Source: Palsa-1447 sp964509885
Lineage (GTDB): Bacteria > Verrucomicrobiota > Verrucomicrobiia > Opitutales > Opitutaceae
DNA length: 64,000 bases
Direction of reading: 5' to 3'
Assembly (NCBI GenBank): GCA_964509885.1
Contig: CAZDZL010000010.1
Span: 15,317-79,316, forward strand
The notes below the pieces were generated by a model, which was not told the DNA's origin, searched no databases, and worked only from the letters and a program-made list of their open reading frames with translations. Below, one piece after another: positions 35,856 to 44,053 of the stretch. Positions within the stretch are counted from its first letter, which is position 1. Every line of letters starts with the position of its first letter. The position numbers were made by a program, and so were the translations under genes.

Positions 35856-37328
35856 ATGAAGATCCCACCCGTCGACCTTTCGTCCTGCTGCCGCTCGCTC
35901 CTGCTTCTTCTCGCTGCCTGCCAGGCGCCGAGCGTCCAGGCGGCGCCTCTGCGACCGATCACCGCCCCGCTTCGCGCGCTTCCGGCCAACCCCGGTTATT
36001 TCACCGATGGCAGCGGCAAAGCCGTATACCTGACGGGCTCCCACACGTGGAACACGCTCCAGGACTGGGGCACCGACGGCGCGGTGCAGCCCACGGATTT
36101 CACGGCCTTCGTGAACATGCTCGTCGCCCACAACCACAACTTCACCCTGCTCTGGGCCACCGAGCTGCCCAAATTCCACGGATTGCCCACCCGCGCGGGC
36201 CCCTCGCCGGACTTCACGGTGACGCCCCAGCCGTGGCAGAGGGTCGGCCCGGCAAACGCCACCGACGGCAAGCCGCAGTTCGACCTCACGAAGTTCAACC
36301 AGGAGTACTTTGATCGCCTTCGCAAGCGCACGGCGGAGCTGAACGCCGCGGGAATCTACGCCGGCATCTATTTGTTCACCGGAGAGTGGCTCAACCTCTT
36401 TCGCTGCCCGACCGACGGGTATCCCTTCACGGGGGGCAACAACGTCAACGGGATCGATGACGGCGGCGGAATAGCGTCGGTCACAATGACCGCGCCCAAT
36501 GCGATCACCGCCGTCCAGGACGCCTACGCGCGGAAGCTCGTGGACACGCTCAACGACCTGCCAAACGTGCTCTGGATCGTCTCCGAGGAGGCCCCGGGCA
36601 ACACGAGGTGGTGGAATGACCATCTGATCGCCCTTCTCCGCTCGTATGAGTCGGGAAAGCCCCTCCACCATCCGATCGGCTACGGTGTGCGCATAGACCT
36701 TGACGACCCGTCGATCGTGAACAGCGACGCGGACTGGATCGCGCCCTTTGCGCGGATAGCCCCGATCGGCAACTCGGGGAGCGGCAAACCCAGGGTCAAG
36801 GTCTGCATCAACGACTCGGATCACAGCTATTGGGAGATGTGGAGCGACTCCCCGCGGACGAACCGCCGCTTCTTCTGGACCAATTTCACCTACGGCAACC
36901 AGTCCATGTTCATGGATCCCTACACCGTGTACTACCCGCGCGAGAACCGTAACCTCTCCCCGTCGCCGAAGAACGGAATCAGCCCTCAGCCCGACATGCG
37001 CTGGGAGAATGTGCGCGCGACGATGGGGTACATCCGGGGATATGCGGAAGCCATGAACCTGGCCGCGATGACCCCGCGCGTCGACCTGTCCGAGACAAGC
37101 TATGTCATCGCCAACATGAACCCGGCCAACGCCGAGATCCTCGCCTACAGCCCCTCCGCCGGGTCCTTCGACGTGAACCTGGAAGGGTGCAACGCGAGGT
37201 TTGCCGTCGAGTGGATGGATCCCTCGTCCGGGGCCAAGACCCAGGCCGCCGACGTCGTCGGCGGATCAAGGAGTACGTTCACCCCGCCCTTTGACGGCGA
37301 CTCGGTGCTGTATCTCAAGGCGCACTAG
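35856..37328 (+). CDS. Glycosidase-like TIM-barrel lipoprotein
   Basis: The protein has 490 residues. The N-terminus has a lipobox (LLLLLAACQ, Cys22), so it is probably anchored to a membrane. The body is a barrel of the apiosidase-like/DUF6298 kind: YFTDGSGKAVYLTGSHTWN, HNHNFTLLWATELPK, GIYAGIYLFTGEW, LPNVLWIVSEEAPGN (likely acid/base Glu pair) and VCINDSDHSYW. A C-terminal beta-sandwich ends with VLYLKAH. It lies 57 bases after the DUF5060 enzyme, probably in one transcript, and is followed by a hairpin. Confidence 0.8.
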   Translation: MKIPPVDLSSCCRSLLLLLAACQAPSVQAAPLRPITAPLRALPANPGYFTDGSGKAVYLTGSHTWNTLQDWGTDGAVQPTDFTAFVNMLVAHNHNFTLLWATELPKFHGLPTRAGPSPDFTVTPQPWQRVGPANATDGKPQFDLTKFNQEYFDRLRKRTAELNAAGIYAGIYLFTGEWLNLFRCPTDGYPFTGGNNVNGIDDGGGIASVTMTAPNAITAVQDAYARKLVDTLNDLPNVLWIVSEEAPGNTRWWNDHLIALLRSYESGKPLHHPIGYGVRIDLDDPSIVNSDADWIAPFARIAPIGNSGSGKPRVKVCINDSDHSYWEMWSDSPRTNRRFFWTNFTYGNQSMFMDPYTVYYPRENRNLSPSPKNGISPQPDMRWENVRATMGYIRGYAEAMNLAAMTPRVDLSETSYVIANMNPANAEILAYSPSAGSFDVNLEGCNARFAVEWMDPSSGAKTQAADVVGGSRSTFTPPFDGDSVLYLKAH

Positions 37329-37351
37329 GCGCCGGGTGTGATGCCCGGCGC
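37329..37351 (+). terminator. Hairpin after the glycosidase-like gene
   Basis: A perfect 8-bp stem GCGCCGGG/CCCGGCGC with a 7-base loop starts immediately after the stop codon. There is no long T run after it, so termination may be partial or Rho-assisted. Confidence 0.5.
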
Positions 37352-37379
37352 AAATTGCCTTGATGGGGCATTTCGATTA

Positions 37380-37397
37380 AGTAACCGTTAGGTTAAT
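37380..37397 (+). promoter_or_regulatory. AGTAAC-type dyad, site D, abutting a start codon
   Basis: The plus strand reads AGTAAC-CGTTAG-GTTAAT and its last two bases are the first two of the ATG at 37396. Inside it TAACC-GTTA-GGTTA is a perfect inverted repeat. There is no room for a normal ribosome site between the dyad and the ATG. Confidence 0.5.
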
Positions 37398-38463
37398 GGA
37401 ATATCTGCCTTCGGAGGGAAGCTTTGGCGCAAAGGGCCCGGCCCCGTGGAGCGACCGCGAGGTCGAGCAATCCCTCTCCGAGCCGACGCCCGGCGCCGTG
37501 GACGCGGTCGCCCGGCTCGACGGCGACCACATGGTCCTGGGCGCCTCGGGAAAGATGGGCGTGACCCTCGCCGTGATGATCCGGCGCGCGCTGGATGCCG
37601 CCGGCAAGCGGGGCACCCGCGTGACCGGCGTGGCGCGCTTTCGCGACCCTGCCGCGCGCGCGGCGCTCGAGACCTTCGGCGTTGAGACCGTGCAGTGCGA
37701 CCTCCTCGACTATGAGGCGGTCATGAAGCTCCCCGCCGCGGCCAACCTGCAGTACCTCTCCGGGCAGAAATTCGGGACGGACGGGGCGCCGGAGGAGACA
37801 TGGATCCAGAACACCGTCGTCCCCTCCAATGTCGCCCGCCGCTTTCGCGACTCGCGCATCGTCGTCTTCTCCACGGGATGCGTGTATCCCCTTTCGCCGA
37901 TCGACGGCAAGGGCGCGGATGAGGGCAGCCCCCTTGGGTTTCTAGGGGAGTATGCCACGACCTGCATCGGTCGTGAGCGGGTCTTCTCCTATTACTCCCA
38001 GAAGTTCGGGATAAAGGCCCTCCTGTTCAGGCTGAACTACTCGGTGGAATTCCGGTATGGCGTCCTCGCCGACATCGGCGATCGCGTCAGGCGGGGGATG
38101 CCCGTGGACCTGACTGCCTCGGTGGCAAACGTCATCTGGCAGCGGGACGCCTGCGCCCGCGCCGTGCAGAGCCTCCTCCACGTGGAGTCTCCGCCGCGGA
38201 TCCTGAACGTCACCGGGGCCGAGAAGCTTGAGATCAAGGCAATCGCCGAGAAGTTCGGGGTGATCTTCGGCCGGAAGCCGGTGTTCCAGGGCACGCCGCA
38301 GCCGGCCGTCTGGCACGTGGATTCAGGCCGGTCGGCGAAGCTTTTCGGGCGCACCCTCGTGCCTGTCGACACGATGATCCAGGGGGTGGGCACATACCTG
38401 GCGGCGGGCGGACGGCTTCTCGGCAAGCCCACCCATTTTGAGGTCGTGGACGGAAAATTCTGA
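37396..38463 (+). CDS. NAD-dependent epimerase/dehydratase-like protein lacking YxxxK
   Basis: The protein has 355 residues. After about 40 residues without obvious fold comes the Rossmann loop MVLGASGKMG (GxxGxxG, residues 49-55), then VQCDLLDYEAVM, VVFSTGCVYPLSP (Ser/Thr site) and GEYATTCIGRERVF. In active SDR epimerases the Tyr is followed four residues later by Lys; here Tyr186 is followed by Cys190. RPxxVYG-like and LNVTGAEKLEIKAIAEKFG segments are kept. It may use another base or only bind nucleotide. No good ribosome site precedes the ATG, and an operator-like dyad abuts it, so the transcript may be leaderless or the start may lie downstream. Confidence 0.75.
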   Translation: MEYLPSEGSFGAKGPAPWSDREVEQSLSEPTPGAVDAVARLDGDHMVLGASGKMGVTLAVMIRRALDAAGKRGTRVTGVARFRDPAARAALETFGVETVQCDLLDYEAVMKLPAAANLQYLSGQKFGTDGAPEETWIQNTVVPSNVARRFRDSRIVVFSTGCVYPLSPIDGKGADEGSPLGFLGEYATTCIGRERVFSYYSQKFGIKALLFRLNYSVEFRYGVLADIGDRVRRGMPVDLTASVANVIWQRDACARAVQSLLHVESPPRILNVTGAEKLEIKAIAEKFGVIFGRKPVFQGTPQPAVWHVDSGRSAKLFGRTLVPVDTMIQGVGTYLAAGGRLLGKPTHFEVVDGKF

Positions 38464-38474
38464 CCCGCCGGGGG

Positions 38475-39803
38475 TCAATTCGGCAGTCGACCGCGGATTC
38501 GCCCAAGCAGCTTCTTCGCGTAGAGGATCGACCGCTCCCTGACGATCTTCACGTCCATGTCCCCAGGGATGCCGAGCTCGGGGATGCTGTTCAGCACGGT
38601 GCCCTCCCCGGGATGCAGGATGATCCAGGCGAGGCCCTGGGTGAGCTCCGTCTCCGTGAAGTGCGCGAAAAGGTGGTTGAACACGAGCCTGGCTATCGAG
38701 CCCTCCAGCGGGTCCTCGTTGAGATCCGCGACCGTGGCCACGCTCAGCAGGTTTCGTATCGCCTGCACCTTGTCGGCGGCGCGCCCGGGAGGCCACGCCT
38801 CCAGTCTCGCGGAGAACGCCCCGAGGCGCGACGGGTCCGACGAGTCCGAGATGCGGCTTGCCGCCTCGGCCACCGGGGTGACGGTGCTTTCATCGGGCGG
38901 CAGCCCGCGGTAGTCGATCGAGTCTATTTGGGCGTCCGAGAGCACCGGCGCAGCGACCGGGCCCTGCTGGGCCCCGCGCCACTTCCCGCCGGCCAACGAG
39001 GCCGTCCCCACCAGCGCCCAGGGCACCAGGGCGCAGATGACCCAGGCCCGCGTGTTCCGGGCGGGACGGTGGCCCGGGTCCCATCGAAACAACTTTGCCC
39101 CGGCCAGGCCCGCCGCCGCCCCGATGGCCAGCAACGCCAGCAGGTTGAACGCGAGGCCGACCCTCCCGGGGTCCCCGCCGTATCCCATCTGGAGCGCCCC
39201 GACCGCGTACTCGCCGGGCAGGAAGCCCGCCACCGCGCGGGCCCATTCGGGAAGCGCGTCGAGGGGGACTCCCACGCCCCCTATCATGATCAGGGGCAGG
39301 AAGACGCACTGCCCGAGCGCCTGGACCGCGGGAACATCATTGGACAGCGCCGCGACCAGGAGGCCGAGACCGAGGAAGGCGAACGCCGCGAAGCCGTAGC
39401 CGAGCGCAAAGAGCCCCGGGTGCGACGGAAGGGGCGTGCCGTAGGCCAGCCTCGCGAGAAGGATCTGGAGGAGCGCCGCTGAGGCGATGAGCACAAACCT
39501 GGCCGTCAGCGTGCTCGCCACGATCGGGACCGCGGCCCCCGGAAGCAGGCGAAAGCGGCGCCACAGGCCCCGCTCGCGCTCGGCGACCATCGCCGTCGGC
39601 ATGCCGAAGCACGCGCCCCCGAGAATGCTTATCGTGATGAGCTGGCTCATCTGGTGGAGAAGCGGCGGGTTCCCCCCCCGGAAGACCGCGCCAAAGGCGA
39701 CGACAAAGAAGATTGGCACGGCGAAGCCGTAGACAAGCGCCTGCCGGCTCGCGAAGTTGAGGCGCAGCGAGAGCTGGAGGTGATAGAGGTATCCGCGGAG
39801 CAT
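38475..39803 (-). CDS. ABC-2-type transporter permease with extra C-terminal domain
   Basis: The protein has 442 residues. Residues 1-240 hold six hydrophobic segments typical of ABC-2 exporters, including FGMPTAMVAERERGLWRRFRLLP, the conserved cytoplasmic loop, and VGVPLDALPEWARAVAGFLPGEYAV. After a further hydrophobic segment at about 256-276 comes a soluble region of about 165 residues (DAQIDSIDYRGLPPDES, DKVQAIRNLLSVATVADL, LNSIPELGIPGDMDVKIVRERS) that ordinary permeases of this type lack. I do not recognise the added domain. The ATPase gene ends 7 bases upstream, so the two form one unit. Exported cargo is unknown. Confidence 0.85.
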   Translation of the reverse strand: MLRGYLYHLQLSLRLNFASRQALVYGFAVPIFFVVAFGAVFRGGNPPLLHQMSQLITISILGGACFGMPTAMVAERERGLWRRFRLLPGAAVPIVASTLTARFVLIASAALLQILLARLAYGTPLPSHPGLFALGYGFAAFAFLGLGLLVAALSNDVPAVQALGQCVFLPLIMIGGVGVPLDALPEWARAVAGFLPGEYAVGALQMGYGGDPGRVGLAFNLLALLAIGAAAGLAGAKLFRWDPGHRPARNTRAWVICALVPWALVGTASLAGGKWRGAQQGPVAAPVLSDAQIDSIDYRGLPPDESTVTPVAEAASRISDSSDPSRLGAFSARLEAWPPGRAADKVQAIRNLLSVATVADLNEDPLEGSIARLVFNHLFAHFTETELTQGLAWIILHPGEGTVLNSIPELGIPGDMDVKIVRERSILYAKKLLGRIRGRLPN

Positions 39804-39810
39804 GGTGGAC

Positions 39811-40728
39811 CTATCTCCTGCCCTCCCCCGTCAGCTCGTGAAAGACGTCGTCGAGGGTGGGCCTGAACACCTGCAGGTCCTGCAGCTCCGCCCCGCGCGA
39901 CTCCACCAGCGCGGCCAGGGCGGCGACGGTCCGGCTCACCGCGGATGTCCCGATCCTCCATGCCGGGCCCTCGGCGGCCGAGCTCACAACCCCCGGAAGG
40001 GCGCCGACGTCGGGCGCAGCGAGGTTGGGGCGGGTCCGCACGAGGATGCTCGAGGGCGAACGGCTCCTCGCTATCAGGGCCTCCGGCTCACCGAGGGCGA
40101 CGACGACGCCGCGGTCTATGATGGCGATCCGGTCACACAGGCTGCGCGCCTCCTCGAGGAGGTGCGTCGAGAAGACGATCGTGCAGCCCGCGGATCGCTG
40201 CGCCGCGATCAGCTCGTGAAGGTCGCGCCTGGAGGGCGGGTCGAGCCCGGCGGTCGGCTCGTCCAGCACCACGATCTCGGGCTCGTTGACGAATGCCATG
40301 GCCAATGCCAGGCGCTGCCGTTGGCCACCCGAGAGGGTCGAGTACCGCGCGTCGGCCTTCTCCCCGAGGCGAAACCGCCCGATAAGATCTTCGGGCCGCG
40401 CCGCGCGCCGGTAGAACGAAGCGCAGAGGCCCAGGGCCTGGCGCGGGGTCATCGCGTCGGGCAGGCCGGATGCCTGCAGCTGGGCGCCGACTATGGCCCT
40501 TATCTCCGAGGTCCTCTGGCGGACATCCATCCCACGGACGAGCACCGATCCCGAGTCGGGCGAGCACAGGCCCAGGACGCACTCAAGCGTCGTGCTCTTC
40601 CCGGCGCCGTTGGGGCCGATCAGGCCGAATATCTCCCCCGCCGTCACCTCGAACGAGACATCCCGGACCGCCTGTACGGAGTCGTAGCGCTTAGCGAGCT
40701 CCCGAACCGAGAGCGCAACCTCTGCCAT
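39811..40728 (-). CDS. ABC transporter ATP-binding protein (drug/natural-product exporter type)
   Basis: This 305-residue protein has Walker A GPNGAGKST (residues 38-46), the Q-loop in VGAQLQASG, signature LSGGQRQRL (132-140), Walker B IVVLDEPTAGLD (152-163) and the switch His in FSTHLLEEA. The C-terminal 80 residues form the accessory domain common in CcmA/NodI-type ATPases. It partners with the permease 7 bases downstream. The upstream 74-base gap to the propeller gene on the same strand leaves a longer operon possible. Confidence 0.93.
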   Translation of the reverse strand: MAEVALSVRELAKRYDSVQAVRDVSFEVTAGEIFGLIGPNGAGKSTTLECVLGLCSPDSGSVLVRGMDVRQRTSEIRAIVGAQLQASGLPDAMTPRQALGLCASFYRRAARPEDLIGRFRLGEKADARYSTLSGGQRQRLALAMAFVNEPEIVVLDEPTAGLDPPSRRDLHELIAAQRSAGCTIVFSTHLLEEARSLCDRIAIIDRGVVVALGEPEALIARSRSPSSILVRTRPNLAAPDVGALPGVVSSAAEGPAWRIGTSAVSRTVAALAALVESRGAELQDLQVFRPTLDDVFHELTGEGRR

Positions 40729-40802
40729 AGGCGTCTATCTGAGACCGATCGCCGCGCGTCGCGAGCACAGAATGTCCCTGGGGCGGGCCGTCGGGAAGCA
40801 GG

Positions 40803-42410
40803 TCACTGGACGCCCACCTGGGGCTGGTCCTGGCCCGTTCCGACGCTGTCCCCGGTCGGGGGCGGCCACGGAAACGGGCGCGCGGAGCCGTCGAGAAGCC
40901 GGTTTGCCGTGTAGCAGACCAGGGGATTGAGGATCGGCGTGCCGTCGGACGCGGCCAGGTGATCCATCGTGAACTCATAGATGTCCCCGGCCTGCAGGAC
41001 ATCCACGTCGAAGGCGACCTTCAGGCCGTCCGGGGAGCGCACCATGTGGCTGATGCCGACGCTGTGGACGTCCGTGCGGGGCGAGCCGTACGCCGCATGG
41101 TAGAGGTAGTAGTAGCGCCGAATCGAAAAGGCCTCGGGATGCGCCGTGATCGCGGGATCCACCGGCTTCGTGAAGGTGAACTCAAAGCCCGTAGCCGTGA
41201 GGTGGACGAAGAGCACGTCCATGGGCGCCTCGCCCTTCCACGCCAGCTTCTGGATTCCCTCGTCGGCGGGCCAGCCCAGCCGCCGCTGGCTCTGTCCCAC
41301 CCAGAGCGATCCGTCGGGGGCGAAGGCGAGGCGGATGTTGCCGGACCTGAGGGGAGCCCCGTCATAGAAGGGCGCCACCGCGCCCTGGAAATGGCCCGCG
41401 ACCTCCTCGGGCATCACGCGCACGATCCTCGGCACGTTGAACTCGGCCACGAATATCTGTCCCGCGTAGGGGCCGAACTTGCCCTGGGTCGTGTCCGTCG
41501 CCGGCTGCCCCGGCGAATTGGCGATGATGCCGTGCGGGAAAAGGACCGCCGTGTCGCTGCGCATCTCGTCGAGCTGCAGCAGGGACGGAGGGCTCTGCCA
41601 GTCCGGGCGCCACACGAGGCCGGCGGGATGGCCGTAGAAGCCGCCCTGCATGATCCTGTGCAGCGGGCTGGTCCCGATCCAGTCCCCCTGGTTGTCGGTC
41701 ACGAGCAGCTGGTCGTTGGCGCCCATCGCTATCCCGTTGGGCTGGCGCAGCCCGCACGCGACCGGGACCATCTCCCCGGCGGGCGTCACCTCCACCACCC
41801 ATCCCCGGTAGGGAACCCCGGAGAACTCCGCATGCTTGCCGAAGGCCGGCACGGCCGGAACAGACTTTCCCCGGATCTCGTAGCGCAGCTTCCCGGCGCC
41901 GGAGTCGGAGCCGAGCGCCACGAACAGGTTCCCCTTGGAGTCGGCGGCGGGGCCGTAGGCGAACTCGTCGTAGTTCCCGGACAGGCCCCAGGCGTCGCTG
42001 ACGCACTCGTAGCGGTCCGCCACGCCGCTCCCCGTGGAGTCGACCAGCCGGGTGAGCTCCGGCCTCTGGCAGACCAGGATCTCCCTGGCGCTGATGGCCA
42101 GCAGCCCCATCGGGGTGTGCAGGCCCTCGGCGAACCGGGCCCAGTGGCGGCCGGCCGGGTCGTAGAAATACACCTCACCGTGGTCGAATGCGGCCACAAG
42201 TCGCCCGTCGGGGAGGAAGGTGAGGGCGTCGCAGGACGGCCCAACCCCCGCGGGCGTGGCTATGTCCTCCACGGAATAGTAGCGCGCATGCGCGCTCGGG
42301 GCCGAAAGGCCCCTTGTTGCCGTGGCCCCGAGATACAGAGCGGCGATTGCCGCGGCCGCCGTCGCGAGGCCCCGGGGGCACTTCCTGGAAATTGCGGCGT
42401 TCGGCGTCAT
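40803..42410 (-). CDS. Secreted sorbosone-dehydrogenase-like propeller protein (module 1)
   Basis: The protein has 535 residues with an N-terminal signal (about residues 12-42). Residues 45-400 form a six-bladed propeller of the sorbosone/glucose dehydrogenase type (ALTFLPDGRLVAAFDHGEVYFYD, CGLRQPNGIAMGANDQLLVTDNQGDW, RLAFAPDGSLWVGQSQR). Residues 405-515 are a beta-sandwich (VLFVHLTATGFEFTFTKPVD ending LVCYTANRLLDG). It aligns with the protein at 59374-61467 over both parts but lacks its cytochrome c tail and its N-terminal extra domain. Its start overlaps the stop of the cupredoxin gene by ATGA, so the two proteins are made together and may form an electron-transfer pair. Confidence 0.8.
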   Translation of the reverse strand: MTPNAAISRKCPRGLATAAAAIAALYLGATATRGLSAPSAHARYYSVEDIATPAGVGPSCDALTFLPDGRLVAAFDHGEVYFYDPAGRHWARFAEGLHTPMGLLAISAREILVCQRPELTRLVDSTGSGVADRYECVSDAWGLSGNYDEFAYGPAADSKGNLFVALGSDSGAGKLRYEIRGKSVPAVPAFGKHAEFSGVPYRGWVVEVTPAGEMVPVACGLRQPNGIAMGANDQLLVTDNQGDWIGTSPLHRIMQGGFYGHPAGLVWRPDWQSPPSLLQLDEMRSDTAVLFPHGIIANSPGQPATDTTQGKFGPYAGQIFVAEFNVPRIVRVMPEEVAGHFQGAVAPFYDGAPLRSGNIRLAFAPDGSLWVGQSQRRLGWPADEGIQKLAWKGEAPMDVLFVHLTATGFEFTFTKPVDPAITAHPEAFSIRRYYYLYHAAYGSPRTDVHSVGISHMVRSPDGLKVAFDVDVLQAGDIYEFTMDHLAASDGTPILNPLVCYTANRLLDGSARPFPWPPPTGDSVGTGQDQPQVGVQ

Positions 42411-43981
42411 CGGGAAATCAGACCGCCCTGGAGGGCCTCTCGGCGGTAGATCGCCTTCACCTCGGGCGCGCCCACGGCCCTGTCGTAGATCCGGACCTCG
42501 TCAAGGAGGCCGGTGAGGTAGCGCTCGCCCTCGGAGCCGATCTCGAAGTCCGGCCCGGAGGCCGGCAGCTTCAGGCCCGCGTCGCCGCGCTCGGCGCCGT
42601 CCACGAAGAGCTGCGCCCCCGATCCGGCCTTCGGAAACACCACGGCGATGTGGTGCCAGGCTCCGTCGCGCACCGGGCACTGGACCACGAACGACGGCCC
42701 CGCGGAGAAGATCGGCGCAAAGGCGCCGGGCTCCTGCCCGCCAACCTTGGCCCAGGCCATCAGCGTCCCGCCCCCGGCCAGATCGGACGGCTTGATGCCC
42801 GTATCGAGGACCTGCTTCTTCTTCTCGCCCCCGCCCGGCGTGAAGGCGCGGCCCACGACCCCGGGCTCGGGCTCCACCTCATTGGACCAAAGGGCGTCGT
42901 TCATGCTCCAATATCCGAGCGGCTCGAGCTTCGGGCGCTCGGTCAGGGTGACGGTGAAGCTCTTTGCCTCCTCGGGGGAAAGAGCCAGGGTGCCCCCGCT
43001 CCATTTGCCGGCCGAGGAGCTCGGCGAGGCTCCCGCCTCCGGGTCGAACACGAGATAGACCTGCCCCGGGGCCGATGGGATGCCGAATGAAATCTTGAGC
43101 CCGCCGCCCCCGGCCAGGGGCTGGACGAGCTCGCTCATCTCCACCCCGTCCAGTGAGTACAGGAACTCCGGATAGCCGTTCACCAGGTTGTAGCCGCGCC
43201 AGCGGGGCTCCGGGATGTGCTCCGGGCTGCCAAGGCGGATCCACGGCGCCGCGGGCGCGCGGTAGAAGACCCGGCCCACGACCTTGCCCCAGAGGTAGCC
43301 CTTGCCGGCCCAATGGTCGGTGTTGTCCACGAAGCCGCCCCTCCAGGCGTACCTCAGGCGGCAGGCCGTCGCGTCAAAGCAGTACGACTGGCCGCCCGGC
43401 AGGCCGACCGCGATGCACGCCGGGCCGCAGTCCGGAAGAAAGGTCCTGCTGACCACCGGCCTGTCCCCCACGGTCAGCAGGCCGTCCTTCGCCGCAAATG
43501 CAGGCGAAAGCGAGGGGGGGATGTTCTTGTCGGTCTCGATCGGGGGCATCTCCCCGTGGGTCACGTACATCGCGCCGTACATCAGGAACCCGTGCCCAGG
43601 AAACGTGCAGACATAGGGATATATCCCCTCCTTCGCGGGGGCCGTGAATATGAGAGTCGTCGTCGAGGAGGGGTTGAGGGCGCGCGTGGACCAGAGTATC
43701 TCCTTCATGTCGGGCACATAGTTGCGCCCGGGACCCTCCGCCCCGAGGCCCAGGGCCGCCGTGACGACCTTGAGCCGCTCGCCGGGCTCGGTGATCACGA
43801 AGTTGTGGATCATCTCGTCCCCGTTGTGGAAGACCACCGACACCCGGTCGCCGGGGGCGACGGCGAACCGGGCCGGGTCGAATTTAAGGCCCGGCGCCAC
43901 GCTCACGTCCACCTCCACCTCGGCGCCCCTTGAGGCAGCGGCCAATGCCAGCGCGGCAAGCAGGGTGTATCGACGACGCAT
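42407..43981 (-). CDS. Azurin-type cupredoxin fused to unnamed domain and LamG-like domain (module 1 partner)
   Basis: The protein has 524 residues; the ATG at 43981 follows AAGAGGA and opens a signal peptide (residues 1-20). Residues 21-145 are a cupredoxin with all four type 1 copper ligands: His59 in MIHNF, Cys125, His130 and Met134 in CTFPGHGFLM, with the same Cys+5/+4 spacing as azurin. Residues 170-370 hold an unnamed domain (VGLPGGQSYCFDATACRLRYAW, RWRGYNLVNGYPEFLYSLDG) also present in the protein at 61464-62870. Residues 385-520 look like a LamG/concanavalin-type sandwich (YWSMNDALWSN, WHHIAVVFPK, LDEVRIYDRAV). It is coupled by ATGA to the propeller gene. A periplasmic or surface electron carrier with glycan-binding ability is the best inference. 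Confidence 0.82.
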   Translation of the reverse strand: MRRRYTLLAALALAAASRGAEVEVDVSVAPGLKFDPARFAVAPGDRVSVVFHNGDEMIHNFVITEPGERLKVVTAALGLGAEGPGRNYVPDMKEILWSTRALNPSSTTTLIFTAPAKEGIYPYVCTFPGHGFLMYGAMYVTHGEMPPIETDKNIPPSLSPAFAAKDGLLTVGDRPVVSRTFLPDCGPACIAVGLPGGQSYCFDATACRLRYAWRGGFVDNTDHWAGKGYLWGKVVGRVFYRAPAAPWIRLGSPEHIPEPRWRGYNLVNGYPEFLYSLDGVEMSELVQPLAGGGGLKISFGIPSAPGQVYLVFDPEAGASPSSSAGKWSGGTLALSPEEAKSFTVTLTERPKLEPLGYWSMNDALWSNEVEPEPGVVGRAFTPGGGEKKKQVLDTGIKPSDLAGGGTLMAWAKVGGQEPGAFAPIFSAGPSFVVQCPVRDGAWHHIAVVFPKAGSGAQLFVDGAERGDAGLKLPASGPDFEIGSEGERYLTGLLDEVRIYDRAVGAPEVKAIYRREALQGGLISR

Positions 43982-43990
43982 CGTCCTCTT

Positions 43991-44008
43991 AGTAACCGAA
44001 CGGATATC
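43991..44008 (+). promoter_or_regulatory. AGTAAC-type dyad, site E
   Basis: The plus strand reads AGTAAC-CGAACG-GATATC. It ends 9 bases before the cupredoxin ATG, immediately next to that gene's ribosome site. The first ten bases equal those of site B. Confidence 0.5.
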
Positions 44009-44053
44009 CTGCACAACAATTCTTTTCCGGTTATGACCGCATTGGGGTGCCGC

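Noticed and set aside
34446..36824. 792-codon minus-strand frame across two glycosidase genes
   Set aside because: It spans two clear genes on the other strand and their gap, and has no domain signature.
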